The position numbers were made by a program, and so were the translations under genes. Below, one piece after another: positions 8,159 to 15,330 of a DNA stretch of 64,000 nucleotides. Below the pieces are notes generated by a model. It did no database searches and was not told the DNA's origin. It was given only the letters and a program-made list of their open reading frames with translations. Numbering within the stretch: the stretch's first letter is position 1; each line of letters starts with the position of its first letter. This DNA is from Paenibacillus phytorum. GTDB lineage: Bacteria > Bacillota > Bacilli > Paenibacillales > NBRC-103111. The DNA lies in contig NZ_WHOA01000099.1 of assembly GCF_013141715.1 (NCBI RefSeq), forward strand, positions 1 through 64,000. Reading direction: 5' to 3'.

Positions 8159-8810
8159 TGTTCCATACCTCCATCTTGGATCCAAAAGCAACTTCATGCA
8201 TATTACTTTGAAGTTCTCCTGAATAAATCATCCAGCTTATTGATTCAGTAACTCTTGATGGTGGTATTACACCTAGTAAATTAGCTTGAAGTTCATTAAT
8301 TGTAATCCTTTTTGTTAATATCTTTGCAATCAAATGTTTGTCAGTATCAATGGGTAAAGGCCTGTTTTTAATAAAAGATAGTAATAGCTTTTTATTAGAC
8401 AATTCTATTGGATTCTTCCTAATATCCTCATCCGTAATTACCTTATAATTAAAATTATTTTCTTCACACCAGCATTTTTCAAGCAATTCTGCCGGTGATA
8501 TTGTGCTTTTTTCTTTTTTTGTCAGATATGGAGATTCGTACCTGACTTTCAGAAAAGTTTCTACTCCACTTTCTTCTTTAACCCACATGCTAAAAATTGA
8601 TTCAATCTTCTTCCCATTTATGTAACCTTCAATTTTTTTAGGTCTCTCACAAAATGTTTTAATGCTAGGATCTGTTTCTACATAAATCCAATGATCATAC
8701 TCTAAGTCACCTAATAAATCTATATTCCTATTAACTTTTATACTAATTCCATCCCAATGTCCACGCCTGTATTTATCTGCTTGAGTAATAGATATAGGTA
8801 TAAAATCCAC
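8148..8810 (-). CDS. tnsA: TnsA-like endonuclease subunit (active-site residues altered)
   Basis: This 220-aa protein is the first gene of the transposition operon and starts at GTG behind GGAGA. TnsA normally cuts the 5' ends of the element so that it moves by cut-and-paste. The N-terminal half has the expected TnsA layout (EYDHWIYVETDPSIKTFCER, then INGKKIESIFSMWV and TFLKVRYE), and the C-terminal half looks like a winged helix. Where TnsA proteins usually have a metal-binding Asp, this protein has Ser (about residue 74, SIFSMW). The usual E-x-K near the next strand reads K-V-R (about 88-90). If that alignment is right, the nuclease could be inactive. The family call rests on position and overall pattern. 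Confidence 0.75.
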   Translation of the reverse strand: MDFIPISITQADKYRRGHWDGISIKVNRNIDLLGDLEYDHWIYVETDPSIKTFCERPKKIEGYINGKKIESIFSMWVKEESGVETFLKVRYESPYLTKKEKSTISPAELLEKCWCEENNFNYKVITDEDIRKNPIELSNKKLLLSFIKNRPLPIDTDKHLIAKILTKRITINELQANLLGVIPPSRVTESISWMIYSGELQSNMHEVAFGSKMEVWNNGT

Positions 8811-8852
8811 TGTTATCTCCTCTTAATCTATCGTTATGGTAATAGTTTACAA

Positions 8853-9004
8853 TGCAACTGTACGTTATGCAACCTATTTTAGTTCAATAATATTTTATGC
8901 AACCACTTTTGCTTCACAAATTTATTGAAGCAAAAGTGGTTGCAATCAAAAAAAAGCCCTGAATATCAAGGGCTTTAATGCAACCTATTTATGTTCACCG
9001 TACA
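8853..9004. repeat. Tn7-like element end with TnsB-type binding sites
   Basis: A 19-bp motif, roughly TGCAACCWHTTTWNSTTCA, occurs directly at 8868-8886, 8898-8916 and 8979-8997, and inverted at 8926-8944. A partial copy begins at 8853 (TGCAACTG). The copies at 8898 and 8926 are a perfect 19-bp inverted pair around 9 bases. The outermost copy is followed by CCGTACA, so the element would end at 9004 with TGTACGG read inward. The innermost sites overlap the tnsA upstream region, which could let TnsB regulate its own operon. Confidence 0.8.
8953..8976 (-). terminator. Terminator hairpin inside the transposon end
   Basis: An 8-bp stem (AAAGCCCT / AGGGCTTT) with an 8-base loop is followed on the minus strand by seven or more T. 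It would stop transcripts entering the element from the flanking DNA before they reach tnsA. Confidence 0.65.
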
Positions 9005-9544
9005 ATTAGGCCGTGTGCTCGCTCAACCAACTCAATCAACTTCCTTCTTAAACGACTTTCTAAGCGGCCCCTCCGTAATTTTTTCGTTTTCTGACTATCC
9101 AACCTCCAAACTTCTCAAGATCGCGTAACTGTACAAAAGCTTGCTTCTTGAGCTGAATTTGTCTATAGCCTTACACAAACTGGGAATCCCTCGGATATTG
9201 CCTGGCAGCTAGCCCCCTCACAAGGCGATCCTATTGTAAGATCAAACGGTGATAAGTTCTACAAGAAAATTGTGCTAAGACTGTTATTCGTTCACACAGC
9301 CACTATGTAGGCACATTTGTGTCTTGGATACTCTTCTTCTCCTCTTCTAGCATAAAAGCATCGAACTAACTAAAGATCATGATGTGGCCTGTGTTTAGAT
9401 GTTGATTTTATAAAAGAGTTACTGGACCCGTAAAGGCTCTTTATGTTTCCCTTGGAGAATATGCTAAAATACGGATAAGCAGATTAATACTCTGCTATGC
9501 TAGCGCACAGAGATTTCCAAAATTTTAATTTGGGAGGTTATAAT
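9005..9544. other. Intergenic flank outside the transposon end
   Basis: No confident gene was found. On the minus strand at about 9060-9170 two short frames show protein-like codons (KKQAFVQLRDLEKFGGW; SRLRRKLIELVERAHG), broken by stops, so this may be a degraded gene into which the transposon jumped. The rest shows nothing recognisable except the upstream region of the small gene at 9545. Confidence 0.35.
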
Positions 9545-9706
9545 ATGGATGATTATTTTTTGGTTAAGGACGGTAGAATTGTACGCTGAGACGGGCTAAC
9601 ACTTGGGGGAAGCAAAATCCGAGCCGATGAGCTAATAGAGTCTTTTGGACGTAAAGCTCTTGATGAAATCGAACAATTTGGATTTTACACCATAAAGAAA
9701 TCTTAA
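9545..9706 (+). pseudogene. Small ORF interrupted by one in-frame TGA
   Basis: An ATG seven bases after GGGAGG opens a frame that meets TGA at codon 15 (9587-9589). It then continues open for 38 more codons to TAA, where an excellent terminator follows. Both halves look like one 53-residue protein (MDDYFLVKDGRIVR, stop, DGLTLGGSKIRADELIE and on). A TGG Trp codon changed to TGA is the simplest explanation, giving a pseudogene. Readthrough cannot be excluded, because promoter-side, ribosome-site and terminator signals all survive. The family is unknown. Confidence 0.55.
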
Positions 9707-9729
9707 CGAACCTACCTATTAACGTAATG

Positions 9730-9756
9730 GAGGCTGCCGTTTGTGCCGGCAGCCTC
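9730..9756 (+). terminator. Rho-independent terminator
   Basis: A 10-bp GC-rich stem (GAGGCTGCCG / CGGCAGCCTC) with a 7-base loop is followed by GTTTCATTCT. It lies 24 bases after the interrupted small ORF. Confidence 0.8.
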
Positions 9757-9943
9757 GTTTCATTCTGTGTTAAGCTATCGTTAATTAACGATATTAAATA
9801 ACGCGGACAATATACGCTTAAAATCTATTAAATATGCTAATCATGATTATCAAATGCCTCTATCACTCTCTAATGAATATGACGATCGAATAGGGATGTC
9901 CGGTAAAAACGGGGTTCCCTATTCATGTTTGGCAAAAATTAAA

Positions 9944-9981
9944 AAGCGGCCGCACTGAGGGAGAGCTCAGTGCGGCCGCTT
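9944..9981 (-). terminator. Strong inverted repeat terminator
   Basis: A perfect 16-bp stem (AAGCGGCCGCACTGAG and its complement) has a 6-base loop. Read on the minus strand it is followed by TTTTTAATT, so it would end the minus-strand transcript from 10086-10916. Confidence 0.8.
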
Positions 9982-10085
9982 AGCTGCTCCATGGGAATGC
10001 ATTGGCAGCTCGTTGTCATCCAATATGAGCCCAATGAGTGCGGCTGTCCCCCATTATAGATAAGTCATTGTTTATGGTTCCAACT

Positions 10086-10514
10086 TTAGCTAAGTTCAGT
10101 CCCTACAATCCGAACGGAGTATTCAGCCTCCGGAGTTTGAAGAATGAAGGTTTCGCCTGTTGACCTCGATAACAATTGATTTCCAATTGGCGAAAACAAC
10201 GATATCCTATTTTTATCCGGATCTATTTCTGTTGGGAGGACCACCGTAAATAATTCATTAGATCCTTCTTCTTCGTAACAAATAGTAATGCTACTTCCTA
10301 TTACCGTAACTTTGCTCAACGTTTTTACAAGATTAACATCATCAAGCTCAAGTAATCTCTCCAATTTTTTCACATATTGTTTAATACTCTTATGCACTTG
10401 TATCTTCTGCTGTGAAGAATAACTGTCAAGAAACTTCGTCATTTGCTCGTCAAGAAAAACAAGCTGCTCAACAAGTTGACTCCGGGGTGGATTGAACCTA
10501 TAACTACGGTTCAT
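10086..10514 (-). CDS. GreA/GreB-family-like protein
   Basis: This 142-aa protein has a helical N-terminal half (FLDEQMTKFLDSYSSQQKI, LKKLERLLELDD-like heptads). Its C-terminal half matches the GreA/GreB/Rnk fold: RISLFSPIGNQLLSRSTGETF and the final beta strand EYSVRIVGTE. Transcript cleavage factors bind the RNA polymerase secondary channel with a coiled coil tipped by acidic residues. Here the N-terminal part is short and lacks a clear acidic tip, so an Rnk-like or anti-Gre role is also possible. The ATG at 10514 is preferred over a GTG 12 bases upstream, because GGGGTGG is correctly spaced from the ATG. It appears to be the last gene of a short operon with 10608-10916. Confidence 0.65.
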   Translation of the reverse strand: MNRSYRFNPPRSQLVEQLVFLDEQMTKFLDSYSSQQKIQVHKSIKQYVKKLERLLELDDVNLVKTLSKVTVIGSSITICYEEEGSNELFTVVLPTEIDPDKNRISLFSPIGNQLLSRSTGETFILQTPEAEYSVRIVGTELS

Positions 10515-10607
10515 CGTAGATTCCACCCCAAATAATTAGATTCCAATATCGATCTATTTGCCTCATTTACAAAACCTCCGGGAAAATTATTTTCTTAAAA
10601 ACTTTTT

Positions 10608-10694
10608 TCAATACTTCTGTAAGATTAAACAAAACAGGATTACTGCAATAAGAACTGTAGAGATAACTGAGAGCAGTTTAAAGAAGGTCTCCAT
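10608..10694 (-). CDS. Very small hydrophobic membrane peptide, 28 aa
   Basis: The product begins METFFKLLSVISTV and is almost entirely one hydrophobic helix (about residues 7-25), ending in QKY. It begins just after the stop of the Cse60-like gene. An in-frame GTG at 10709 would add five residues. A GAGGTG motif lies about 12 bases before the ATG. Such peptides are common among small membrane regulators, sporulation peptides and type I toxins. No family is recognised, and it is too short for certainty. Confidence 0.4.
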   Translation of the reverse strand: METFFKLLSVISTVLIAVILFCLILQKY

Positions 10695-10715
10695 TTTGGG
10701 TGAGAACACCTCGTT

Positions 10716-10916
10716 TTACTTAGGATTACTTTCTTCCGATTTATAAACAACTAGGATAGCACTACGTTGGAAACCCGACCCGTTTACAGATGACTTCATG
10801 ATGGATCCATAACAAACATTAACAACTTGCTCATCCTTTAAACCGGCTAAAAACTGATTAGCTCTTGTCTCCGCATACGACGTATCCGTATCTAAAAACT
10901 CCTTTACCTGAATCAC
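10716..10916 (-). CDS. Cse60-like sporulation small protein
   Basis: This 66-aa protein starts at GTG with GGGAGG six bases upstream. Its layout resembles Cse60-type proteins of spore formers: it starts MIQVKEFLDTD, then a helix (ANQFLAGLKDEQVVNV), and ends in a strand with SAILVVYKSEE. In Bacillus, Cse60 is made in the mother cell under sigma-E; its biochemical role is unknown. The neighbouring 28-aa peptide and Gre-like gene follow on the same strand. Assignment rests on the terminal patterns and the size, so it is moderate. Confidence 0.5.
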   Translation of the reverse strand: MIQVKEFLDTDTSYAETRANQFLAGLKDEQVVNVCYGSIMKSSVNGSGFQRSAILVVYKSEESNPK

Positions 10917-11246
10917 TCAGCACCTCCCTTAACTATGTAGAATATCCATAAAAGTATGACAAGACATTCCGCTTTTTTTACTGCGGAATGTCTTGTTGCT
11001 TTGACCATATCACTTTATGTAATTTGTGTCAATTCGAACAAACGAACCTTCGCGAGGGCGAGGGAAAACTCCAAAATAATATATATGTATATATTCGCTT
11101 ATTTTGTGAGCATTTCAAAAGGAGCTGCCTAGACTGCCCTATTGATTTGAAAGAATTTTAAGAGCAACACATAAGACTTTGCACTGACGGCTATCTTATT
11201 AGAATTAGTTTCAAAAACTTTTTTTGCGAAAAAAACGAAATATAAC
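10917..11246. other. Intergenic region with poly-T-loop hairpin
   Basis: A perfect 13-bp inverted repeat (10960-10972 with 10983-10995) encloses a 10-base loop made mostly of T. No T-run follows on either strand, so it is not a normal terminator. The remainder is AT-rich with no supported gene. Confidence 0.45.
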
Positions 11247-11277
11247 TTGACATTGGAGTCAACTCTAATGATATTCT
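11247..11277 (+). promoter_or_regulatory. MerR-type promoter with 19-bp spacer and dyad operator
   Basis: TTGACA (11247-11252) and TATTCT (11272-11277) are separated by 19 bp, the long spacer typical of MerR-regulated promoters. The spacer holds the near-perfect dyad TTGGAGT-CA-ACTCTAA. The expected start of transcription falls on or next to the A of the ATG at 11284. Confidence 0.75.
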
Positions 11278-11283
11278 GATTTC

Positions 11284-11757
11284 ATGGAAAAACGTTATTC
11301 TATACAAGAGGTTTCGCGGATACTTGGGATGCCGAAGGATACTCTTCGGTATTATGACCGGATAGGGATCGTCTCGCCGTCCCGGGAAGACAATCGGTAC
11401 CGCAGGTATTCAAAGGACGACCTCATCGACTTGATGAATATTCAGATTATGCAGTATGCAGACTTTTCTCTTGACGAAATTAGGGGGAAGTTTGGTTTCC
11501 GCAAGATGGAAAAAATCGACCCCGCTTACTGCGAAGAGGTTGCCGCGTTCCTCGATGCCAAGAACGCAGAAACGCGCAAAAAGATTGCTCATCTGGAAAA
11601 GGTCAGTCTGCTGCTCGACGTCGCAGCCGAAACGCTAAGGGACTTTAATAACGAAAGTGACCAACATCTGGCAGAGATCGTCCGCGAGATTTACAAGGAT
11701 ATCCAAAAGAAGGAACCAGAAATTCCCAAGGAAGGTTGTGGTAAACATCCAGGTTAG
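11284..11757 (+). CDS. MerR-family transcriptional regulator
   Basis: The 157-aa protein has the N-terminal winged helix of MerR proteins (YSIQEVSRILGMPKDTLRYY, DRIGIV, YRRYSKDDL), followed by a dimerisation coiled coil around residues 75-130. The C-terminus has one Cys (GCGKHPG), so it is not a classical metal sensor. The start cannot move downstream without cutting the DNA-binding domain. No Shine-Dalgarno lies before it: the -10 element ends only six bases before the ATG, implying a leaderless message. The promoter has the 19-bp spacer and dyad expected for self-regulation. The overlapping membrane gene downstream is the likely co-regulated target. Confidence 0.88.
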   Translation: MEKRYSIQEVSRILGMPKDTLRYYDRIGIVSPSREDNRYRRYSKDDLIDLMNIQIMQYADFSLDEIRGKFGFRKMEKIDPAYCEEVAAFLDAKNAETRKKIAHLEKVSLLLDVAAETLRDFNNESDQHLAEIVREIYKDIQKKEPEIPKEGCGKHPG

Positions 11758-12172
11758 GAATTTTTATTATCTGATTACAGGCGTCCTTGCGATTCTGTTT
11801 GCCTTCACGCACGCATGGAACGGGCAATCCTCTGTGCTGCCGACGCTCAACATTGAGACGATATCCGTGGGTACCCGGACAGTATTCACGTATGTCTGGC
11901 ACATCATCACGGCGGAAAATCTGGTCTTCGGCATCGCTTTCATTTTCATGTCATTCCAAACTGAACGATCAAAGATCCGGTTTGCCGCATGGCTGATCGC
12001 GGCGATCCTGATCGTCCGACTGATGGTTATTCTTGGTGTAACGGCATTGCTTGACGTATCGGGGCTTACGAATACGCTTATAGATTCGATTGCCATCGTT
12101 ATCTATGTCGTTCTCATTATACTGGGCACAAGAATGAAGAAAAAGCAATACGATGGTCAGCAACCACAGTAA
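11738..12172 (+). CDS. Small integral membrane protein
   Basis: About 144 aa with four predicted membrane helices (YLITGVLAILFAFTH; a second near VWHIITAENLVFGIAFIFM; AAWLIAAILIVRLMVIL; IDSIAIVIYVVLIILG) and a basic tail ending in Gln-rich residues. The frame overlaps the end of the MerR gene. I chose the GTG at 11738 because AAGGAAGG lies just before it, though that spacing is tight and the start is uncertain. Translational coupling to the regulator is likely. The family is unknown to me; its position suggests a transporter-like or stress-responsive membrane protein controlled by the MerR protein. Confidence 0.7.
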   Translation: MVNIQVRNFYYLITGVLAILFAFTHAWNGQSSVLPTLNIETISVGTRTVFTYVWHIITAENLVFGIAFIFMSFQTERSKIRFAAWLIAAILIVRLMVILGVTALLDVSGLTNTLIDSIAIVIYVVLIILGTRMKKKQYDGQQPQ

Positions 12173-12188
12173 CAACCACAAAAGAAAC

Positions 12189-12231
12189 AGCGGCGGACTA
12201 GGACTCAAAAATAAGTCTTAGACTGCCGCTG
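12189..12231. terminator. Terminator between converging genes
   Basis: A stem with arms CAGCGGC and GCCGCTG at its base, extended by imperfect pairs, has an A-rich loop and T-rich flanks. It lies between the plus-strand membrane gene and the minus-strand ABC gene. Confidence 0.6.
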
Positions 12232-12260
12232 CTATTATTGTGCTACCACCACTCGTCAAA

Positions 12261-12971
12261 CTACATTGAAATATGGATTTGAGCGCTTCTTTTTTGTTTT
12301 TCGATTAGTTTTCCATTCTCAAGAAAAAGCACTCGATCACAAAGCGGCAGTACTCGTTCATCATGCGTAACCATAACCGCGCTCTTTCGTTGATCCTTTA
12401 CTTGCTTCGCGATCATACTGACTATATCGTGCCCTCGTGAGGCATATAAGCTTGCTGTTGGTTCATCTGCGAAAAGGACAGTTGGGTCATTCATTAAGGC
12501 TCTTGCGATAGCTACCCGTTGACGCTCCCCACCTGAGAGTTTATCAGGATATGCGGTTCGTCGATGAGACAATCCCATCTTATCGAGTAACTCTTTTGCT
12601 CGTTTGGTTGCCTTCACCTTTTCCATCCCGGCAAGCTTGCTTACCAAAACTAATTGTTCTTCAACTTTCAAGTACGGTATCAAGTTGGCGCTTTGAAAAA
12701 TAAATCCGATTTTTTGAAGTCGTAGTTCAGAAAGTGCTTGCTTGTCTTTACCGTTAATGGATTCTCCATCGAGTAGAACATGCCCACTCGTTGGTTCTAG
12801 AAGTGCTCCTGCTATAGACAGAAACGTACTTTTGCCCGAGCCTGAAGGGCCCATTACCGCAACTAGTTCACCTTCAGCCACCTCAAGGTTTAGCTTATCC
12901 AAAATCGTTCTTGCCATACCGCCATCCTCAAAAGTTCGTGTAATCTCCTGTAATACAAGTCTGTTTTTCAT
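12261..12971 (-). CDS. ABC transporter ATP-binding protein, HrtA/MacB-like
   Basis: This 236-aa nucleotide-binding subunit has Walker A GPSGSGKST (about 41-49), a Q-loop (IGFIFQSANLIPYL), the ABC signature LSGGERQRV (about 143-151), Walker B VLFADEPTAS and the switch His in VTHDERV. It belongs to the group that energises FtsX/MacB-type permeases; the sequence is closest in style to heme-exporter HrtA. One oddity is DEPTASLYASRG, where the D-loop Asp is replaced by Tyr. Its ATG overlaps the stop of the permease gene, which is broken, so this ATPase probably lacks its native partner. Confidence 0.85.
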   Translation of the reverse strand: MKNRLVLQEITRTFEDGGMARTILDKLNLEVAEGELVAVMGPSGSGKSTFLSIAGALLEPTSGHVLLDGESINGKDKQALSELRLQKIGFIFQSANLIPYLKVEEQLVLVSKLAGMEKVKATKRAKELLDKMGLSHRRTAYPDKLSGGERQRVAIARALMNDPTVLFADEPTASLYASRGHDIVSMIAKQVKDQRKSAVMVTHDERVLPLCDRVLFLENGKLIEKQKRSAQIHISM

Positions 12972-13758
12972 GCTGCTGTCCTCCCAATCGCATCCAAAGC
13001 GTCAATTTTGGCGACTTTCCACACCGAAAATAGCGAACCGGCCAAAGACATTGTTATAAAGGACAGGCAAGTAAGTGCCAAGGTGGAAAAGCCTAATTGA
13101 AATGGCATGGAACTTGGCAATACGGCCTCAAACAATTGAACCAACAGGACGCTAAGGACCAAACTGCCGACCGATAAGACCAACACCTGCAGCGTCACAC
13201 TTCTAGCTAAATAGGCAGTACGTGTACCGATGGCTTTCAATATACCAAATTGACTGGACGGCCTCAGACTTCGTTATCACTTCCGTATTGGGCAGCGCGG
13301 ACTGAAGCTCCTTAACTTTTTCTTTCGAGGCGTTAATGACGACTGCATTGTAAACTTTACTGTCTGCTGCTGATTCAGTTCCTTGACGTGTCCGCTTACA
13401 GTCCATTTTGTTCCCGAAGCTTGATCTACAATGATTGAGCCAATTTTGACTCCAGAATTAGACAGCTTTTGATCAACAAGAACATGATCTTTTGTCTGAT
13501 CCGAGATGGGTGAACCTTCTGTTACCGTTGGCGCCAGCCAGCTATCGAGATTAACGGCGAGCAAAGCAACATCAATCTTCCCAGTATCTCCTAATGGATG
13601 GGATCGGGTGAAACGGTGATTAGAGTCTTGTCCTAAGACAAAATGTGTTGCATCCATATTCTTAACAGAAGCGGCGTTGTCATACGCAAGCCCCTGTGCA
13701 AGCCCAGAACACTGCCCGTTAGTGGAATGACCCACCGTATATGTCTCGTTGTCGGCAA
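12968..13758 (-). pseudogene. Degenerate FtsX/HrtB-type ABC permease
   Basis: Three pieces in different frames together resemble a MacB/HrtB-like permease. The extracellular domain (13277-13735) contains GLAQGLAYDNAASVKNM, HFVLGQDS and HVLVDQKL. A continuation at about 13290-13370 reads YNAVVINASKEKVKEL. A C-terminal piece (12968-13240) reads IGTRTAYLARSVTLQVL and then two membrane helices. The N-terminal membrane helix is absent, replaced by repeat DNA at 13759-13858. A deletion plus frameshift removes the second helix between AVQS and the IGTRTAY segment. It directly precedes the intact ATPase gene. Confidence 0.8.
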
Positions 13759-13858
13759 TCGGATCATATTCTTGACATTGAGAAATGACAAGAATATGAT
13801 CCGATAAAATAAAAAATCCGCCATTTAAGCGGATCCTAATCGGACTATATTCTTGTCA
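13759..13858. repeat. Inverted and direct repeat cluster (insertion-element scar)
   Basis: A sequence near TCGGATCATATTCTTG occurs at 13759, inverted at 13786-13804, and again direct, with two changes, at 13839-13858. A separate hairpin (ATCCGC / GCGGAT) lies between. 13760-13774 and 13789-13803 form a perfect 15-bp inverted pair. It sits exactly where the permease loses its N-terminus, as expected for a miniature element or deletion scar. It may also serve as a terminator for the gene ending at 13869. Confidence 0.6.
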
Positions 13859-13868
13859 CCCGACAGCT

Positions 13869-15296
13869 TTATTCATTAATATATGTCTTCACTCGATTCT
13901 GTATCAACTTAGCCACAGCTTCAGCCGTCTTTTGCCCAGTGAAGAATGCTTTGGACTCCTCTGCGATAATCGTTTGAACCTTGTTTCTTAAGGTTACTGG
14001 GAGACTAGCTTCAGAGATCAACGTCTTAAGAACCTGAATGTCTTTCTCAGAAACTTGGGCGTTTCCAGTTTTATCAGAGTTAGCTGTACCTTTTTTCACA
14101 TTATTTACGGTTTCTTCAATCAACTTCACATTTACTGATTTCTTCATAGGAAAACCATCTTGTTGTGGTATACTCTGCATCTCTTCGGATAATAGAAATT
14201 TCATAAAATCCCAAGCTGTTGCTTTGATCGTAGAATTCGCGTTCATGGCAATAGTTTGCATGCCACCAAATGCGACACCTGATTGCTGATTAGCTGCATG
14301 CGGCTTCTGATAGACAGTTCCATTTGTATAATAGAGAGAATTGCGAGCGATGAAATCTTTTGGAGAAAAGATCTCCGACAGATAGAAATTACTTTCCTCT
14401 GGAGACAGCGGTTTAGCTGAAATGATTTTGTCGTCGTATAAACTCTTAACTCGTTTAAGCAGATCAGTGAAATCGGACGAATCAAAGTTCGCTTTGCCCT
14501 TTGCGCCAACAACCAATCGATCATAATTGTCCGATACAAGTGAGTTTAGCATATTCTCTGGATCCAGCCCACTTAACGAATTCGTATGAACACCTTTGGC
14601 AGCTAATGATTTACTTACATCTGCAAACTGGCTCCAAGTCCACTTTTTATCATCGATGGTTACGCCTGCTTTCTCAATGGCAACCTGATCTCCGAACAAC
14701 GCTTGCAAGTAAAATTTGGTTGGTACGACATAAAGTCCACCGTTCTTTTTGGAATTATCGAGGATGTTCATATAATACTGGCTTTGGTCAAATGATTTAT
14801 CGTGTTTAATGAATTCGTCTATGTTTACGAATGCGTTTTTACTTACATACTTATCAATCGGTAAGTCGAACGATTCTCTTAGTGCGAATAAATCGGCCCC
14901 TTTTCCGGATAAAATCTCAGTCGTAGTCTGTTTGATATACTTCTCAACCTCAGATGCGCTCATGACTCCACTTCCACTGCCTGCTTTAATAAATTCCTTA
15001 AATTCAATTTTCGTGTTTGGATGAGCTGCCTCATATCGCTGCTTCGCCTGTTTATAGAAATCAGTCGCAGATAGGATTGATAAGACAATGGTCTTATTCG
15101 TATCCTTGTTTTCATCTTCAATAGTGATTGTTTTTCCTGCAGGACTTGTAGTTGGACTATTCGTGTTCTCTGAACTTCCTGTACTTCCGTTACCACTGCT
15201 TTCTGGTTTGCTATTGTTTACTGTTGTACTTTCATTGCACGCTGTTAAACTGAACATTATGACTAAACTCATGAGAATAAAAAACCATTTTTTCAT
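13869..15296 (-). CDS. Extracellular solute-binding lipoprotein
   Basis: This 475-aa protein begins with a lipoprotein signal (MKKWFFILMSLVIMFSL, lipobox LTAC with Cys at about 20). A Ser/Thr/Asn-rich linker (residues 22-55) precedes a sugar-type solute-binding fold: TKIEFKEFI, LSGKGADLFAL, MNILDNSKKNGGLYVVPT, WTWSQFADVSK, AWDFMKFLLSEEMQ. The ligand cannot be inferred. It is the last gene of the minus-strand operon 18224-13869, after two sugar-type permeases and an HlyD-like adaptor. No ATPase of the MsmX type is present locally, so a shared ATPase elsewhere is assumed. Its C-terminal extension with several Lys-rich helices is longer than usual. Confidence 0.85.
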   Translation of the reverse strand: MKKWFFILMSLVIMFSLTACNESTTVNNSKPESSGNGSTGSSENTNSPTTSPAGKTITIEDENKDTNKTIVLSILSATDFYKQAKQRYEAAHPNTKIEFKEFIKAGSGSGVMSASEVEKYIKQTTTEILSGKGADLFALRESFDLPIDKYVSKNAFVNIDEFIKHDKSFDQSQYYMNILDNSKKNGGLYVVPTKFYLQALFGDQVAIEKAGVTIDDKKWTWSQFADVSKSLAAKGVHTNSLSGLDPENMLNSLVSDNYDRLVVGAKGKANFDSSDFTDLLKRVKSLYDDKIISAKPLSPEESNFYLSEIFSPKDFIARNSLYYTNGTVYQKPHAANQQSGVAFGGMQTIAMNANSTIKATAWDFMKFLLSEEMQSIPQQDGFPMKKSVNVKLIEETVNNVKKGTANSDKTGNAQVSEKDIQVLKTLISEASLPVTLRNKVQTIIAEESKAFFTGQKTAEAVAKLIQNRVKTYINE

Positions 15297-15330
15297 CTGT
15301 ATTTCACTCCTTATGATATGTGTTCATACT

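Larger units (their letters stand above)
449..9004 (-). mobile_element. Tn7-like transposon (partial; one end recognised)
   Basis: The segment contains tnsA-tnsB-tnsC-tniQ on the minus strand, cargo at 1313-3402, and a second tniQ broken by IS6 DNA. The tnsA-proximal end lies at about 9004: read inward, the element begins TGTACGGTGAAC, with the 5'-TGT expected for Tn7 relatives, followed by several repeated TnsB-type sites. The flanking ATTAG (9005-9009) would be one copy of a 5-bp target duplication, but no partner copy was found in the window. The left boundary given is simply the outer edge of the IS6 remnant. The AT-rich composition differs from the GC-richer host genes from 26 kb onward. 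Confidence 0.75.
9707..10085. other. Intergenic region holding two terminators
   Basis: Apart from the terminators at 9730-9756 and 9944-9981 the 379-bp gap is AT-rich and shows no supported gene. Confidence 0.5.

Noticed and set aside
1..9004. CRISPR-associated transposon (CAST)
   Set aside because: No Cas effector gene, no repeat-spacer array, and the main TniQ is long like TnsD. A plain Tn7-like element fits better.
9060..9170. Possible C-terminal fragments of a host gene outside the transposon end
   Set aside because: Two frames look coding-like but are broken by stops and match no family I can name, so no gene is called; mentioned only as intergenic content.
11969..12208. Several overlapping ORFs on both strands around 11645-12208
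   Set aside because: They are shadows of the MerR and membrane protein genes in other frames, with no ribosome sites and biased composition.
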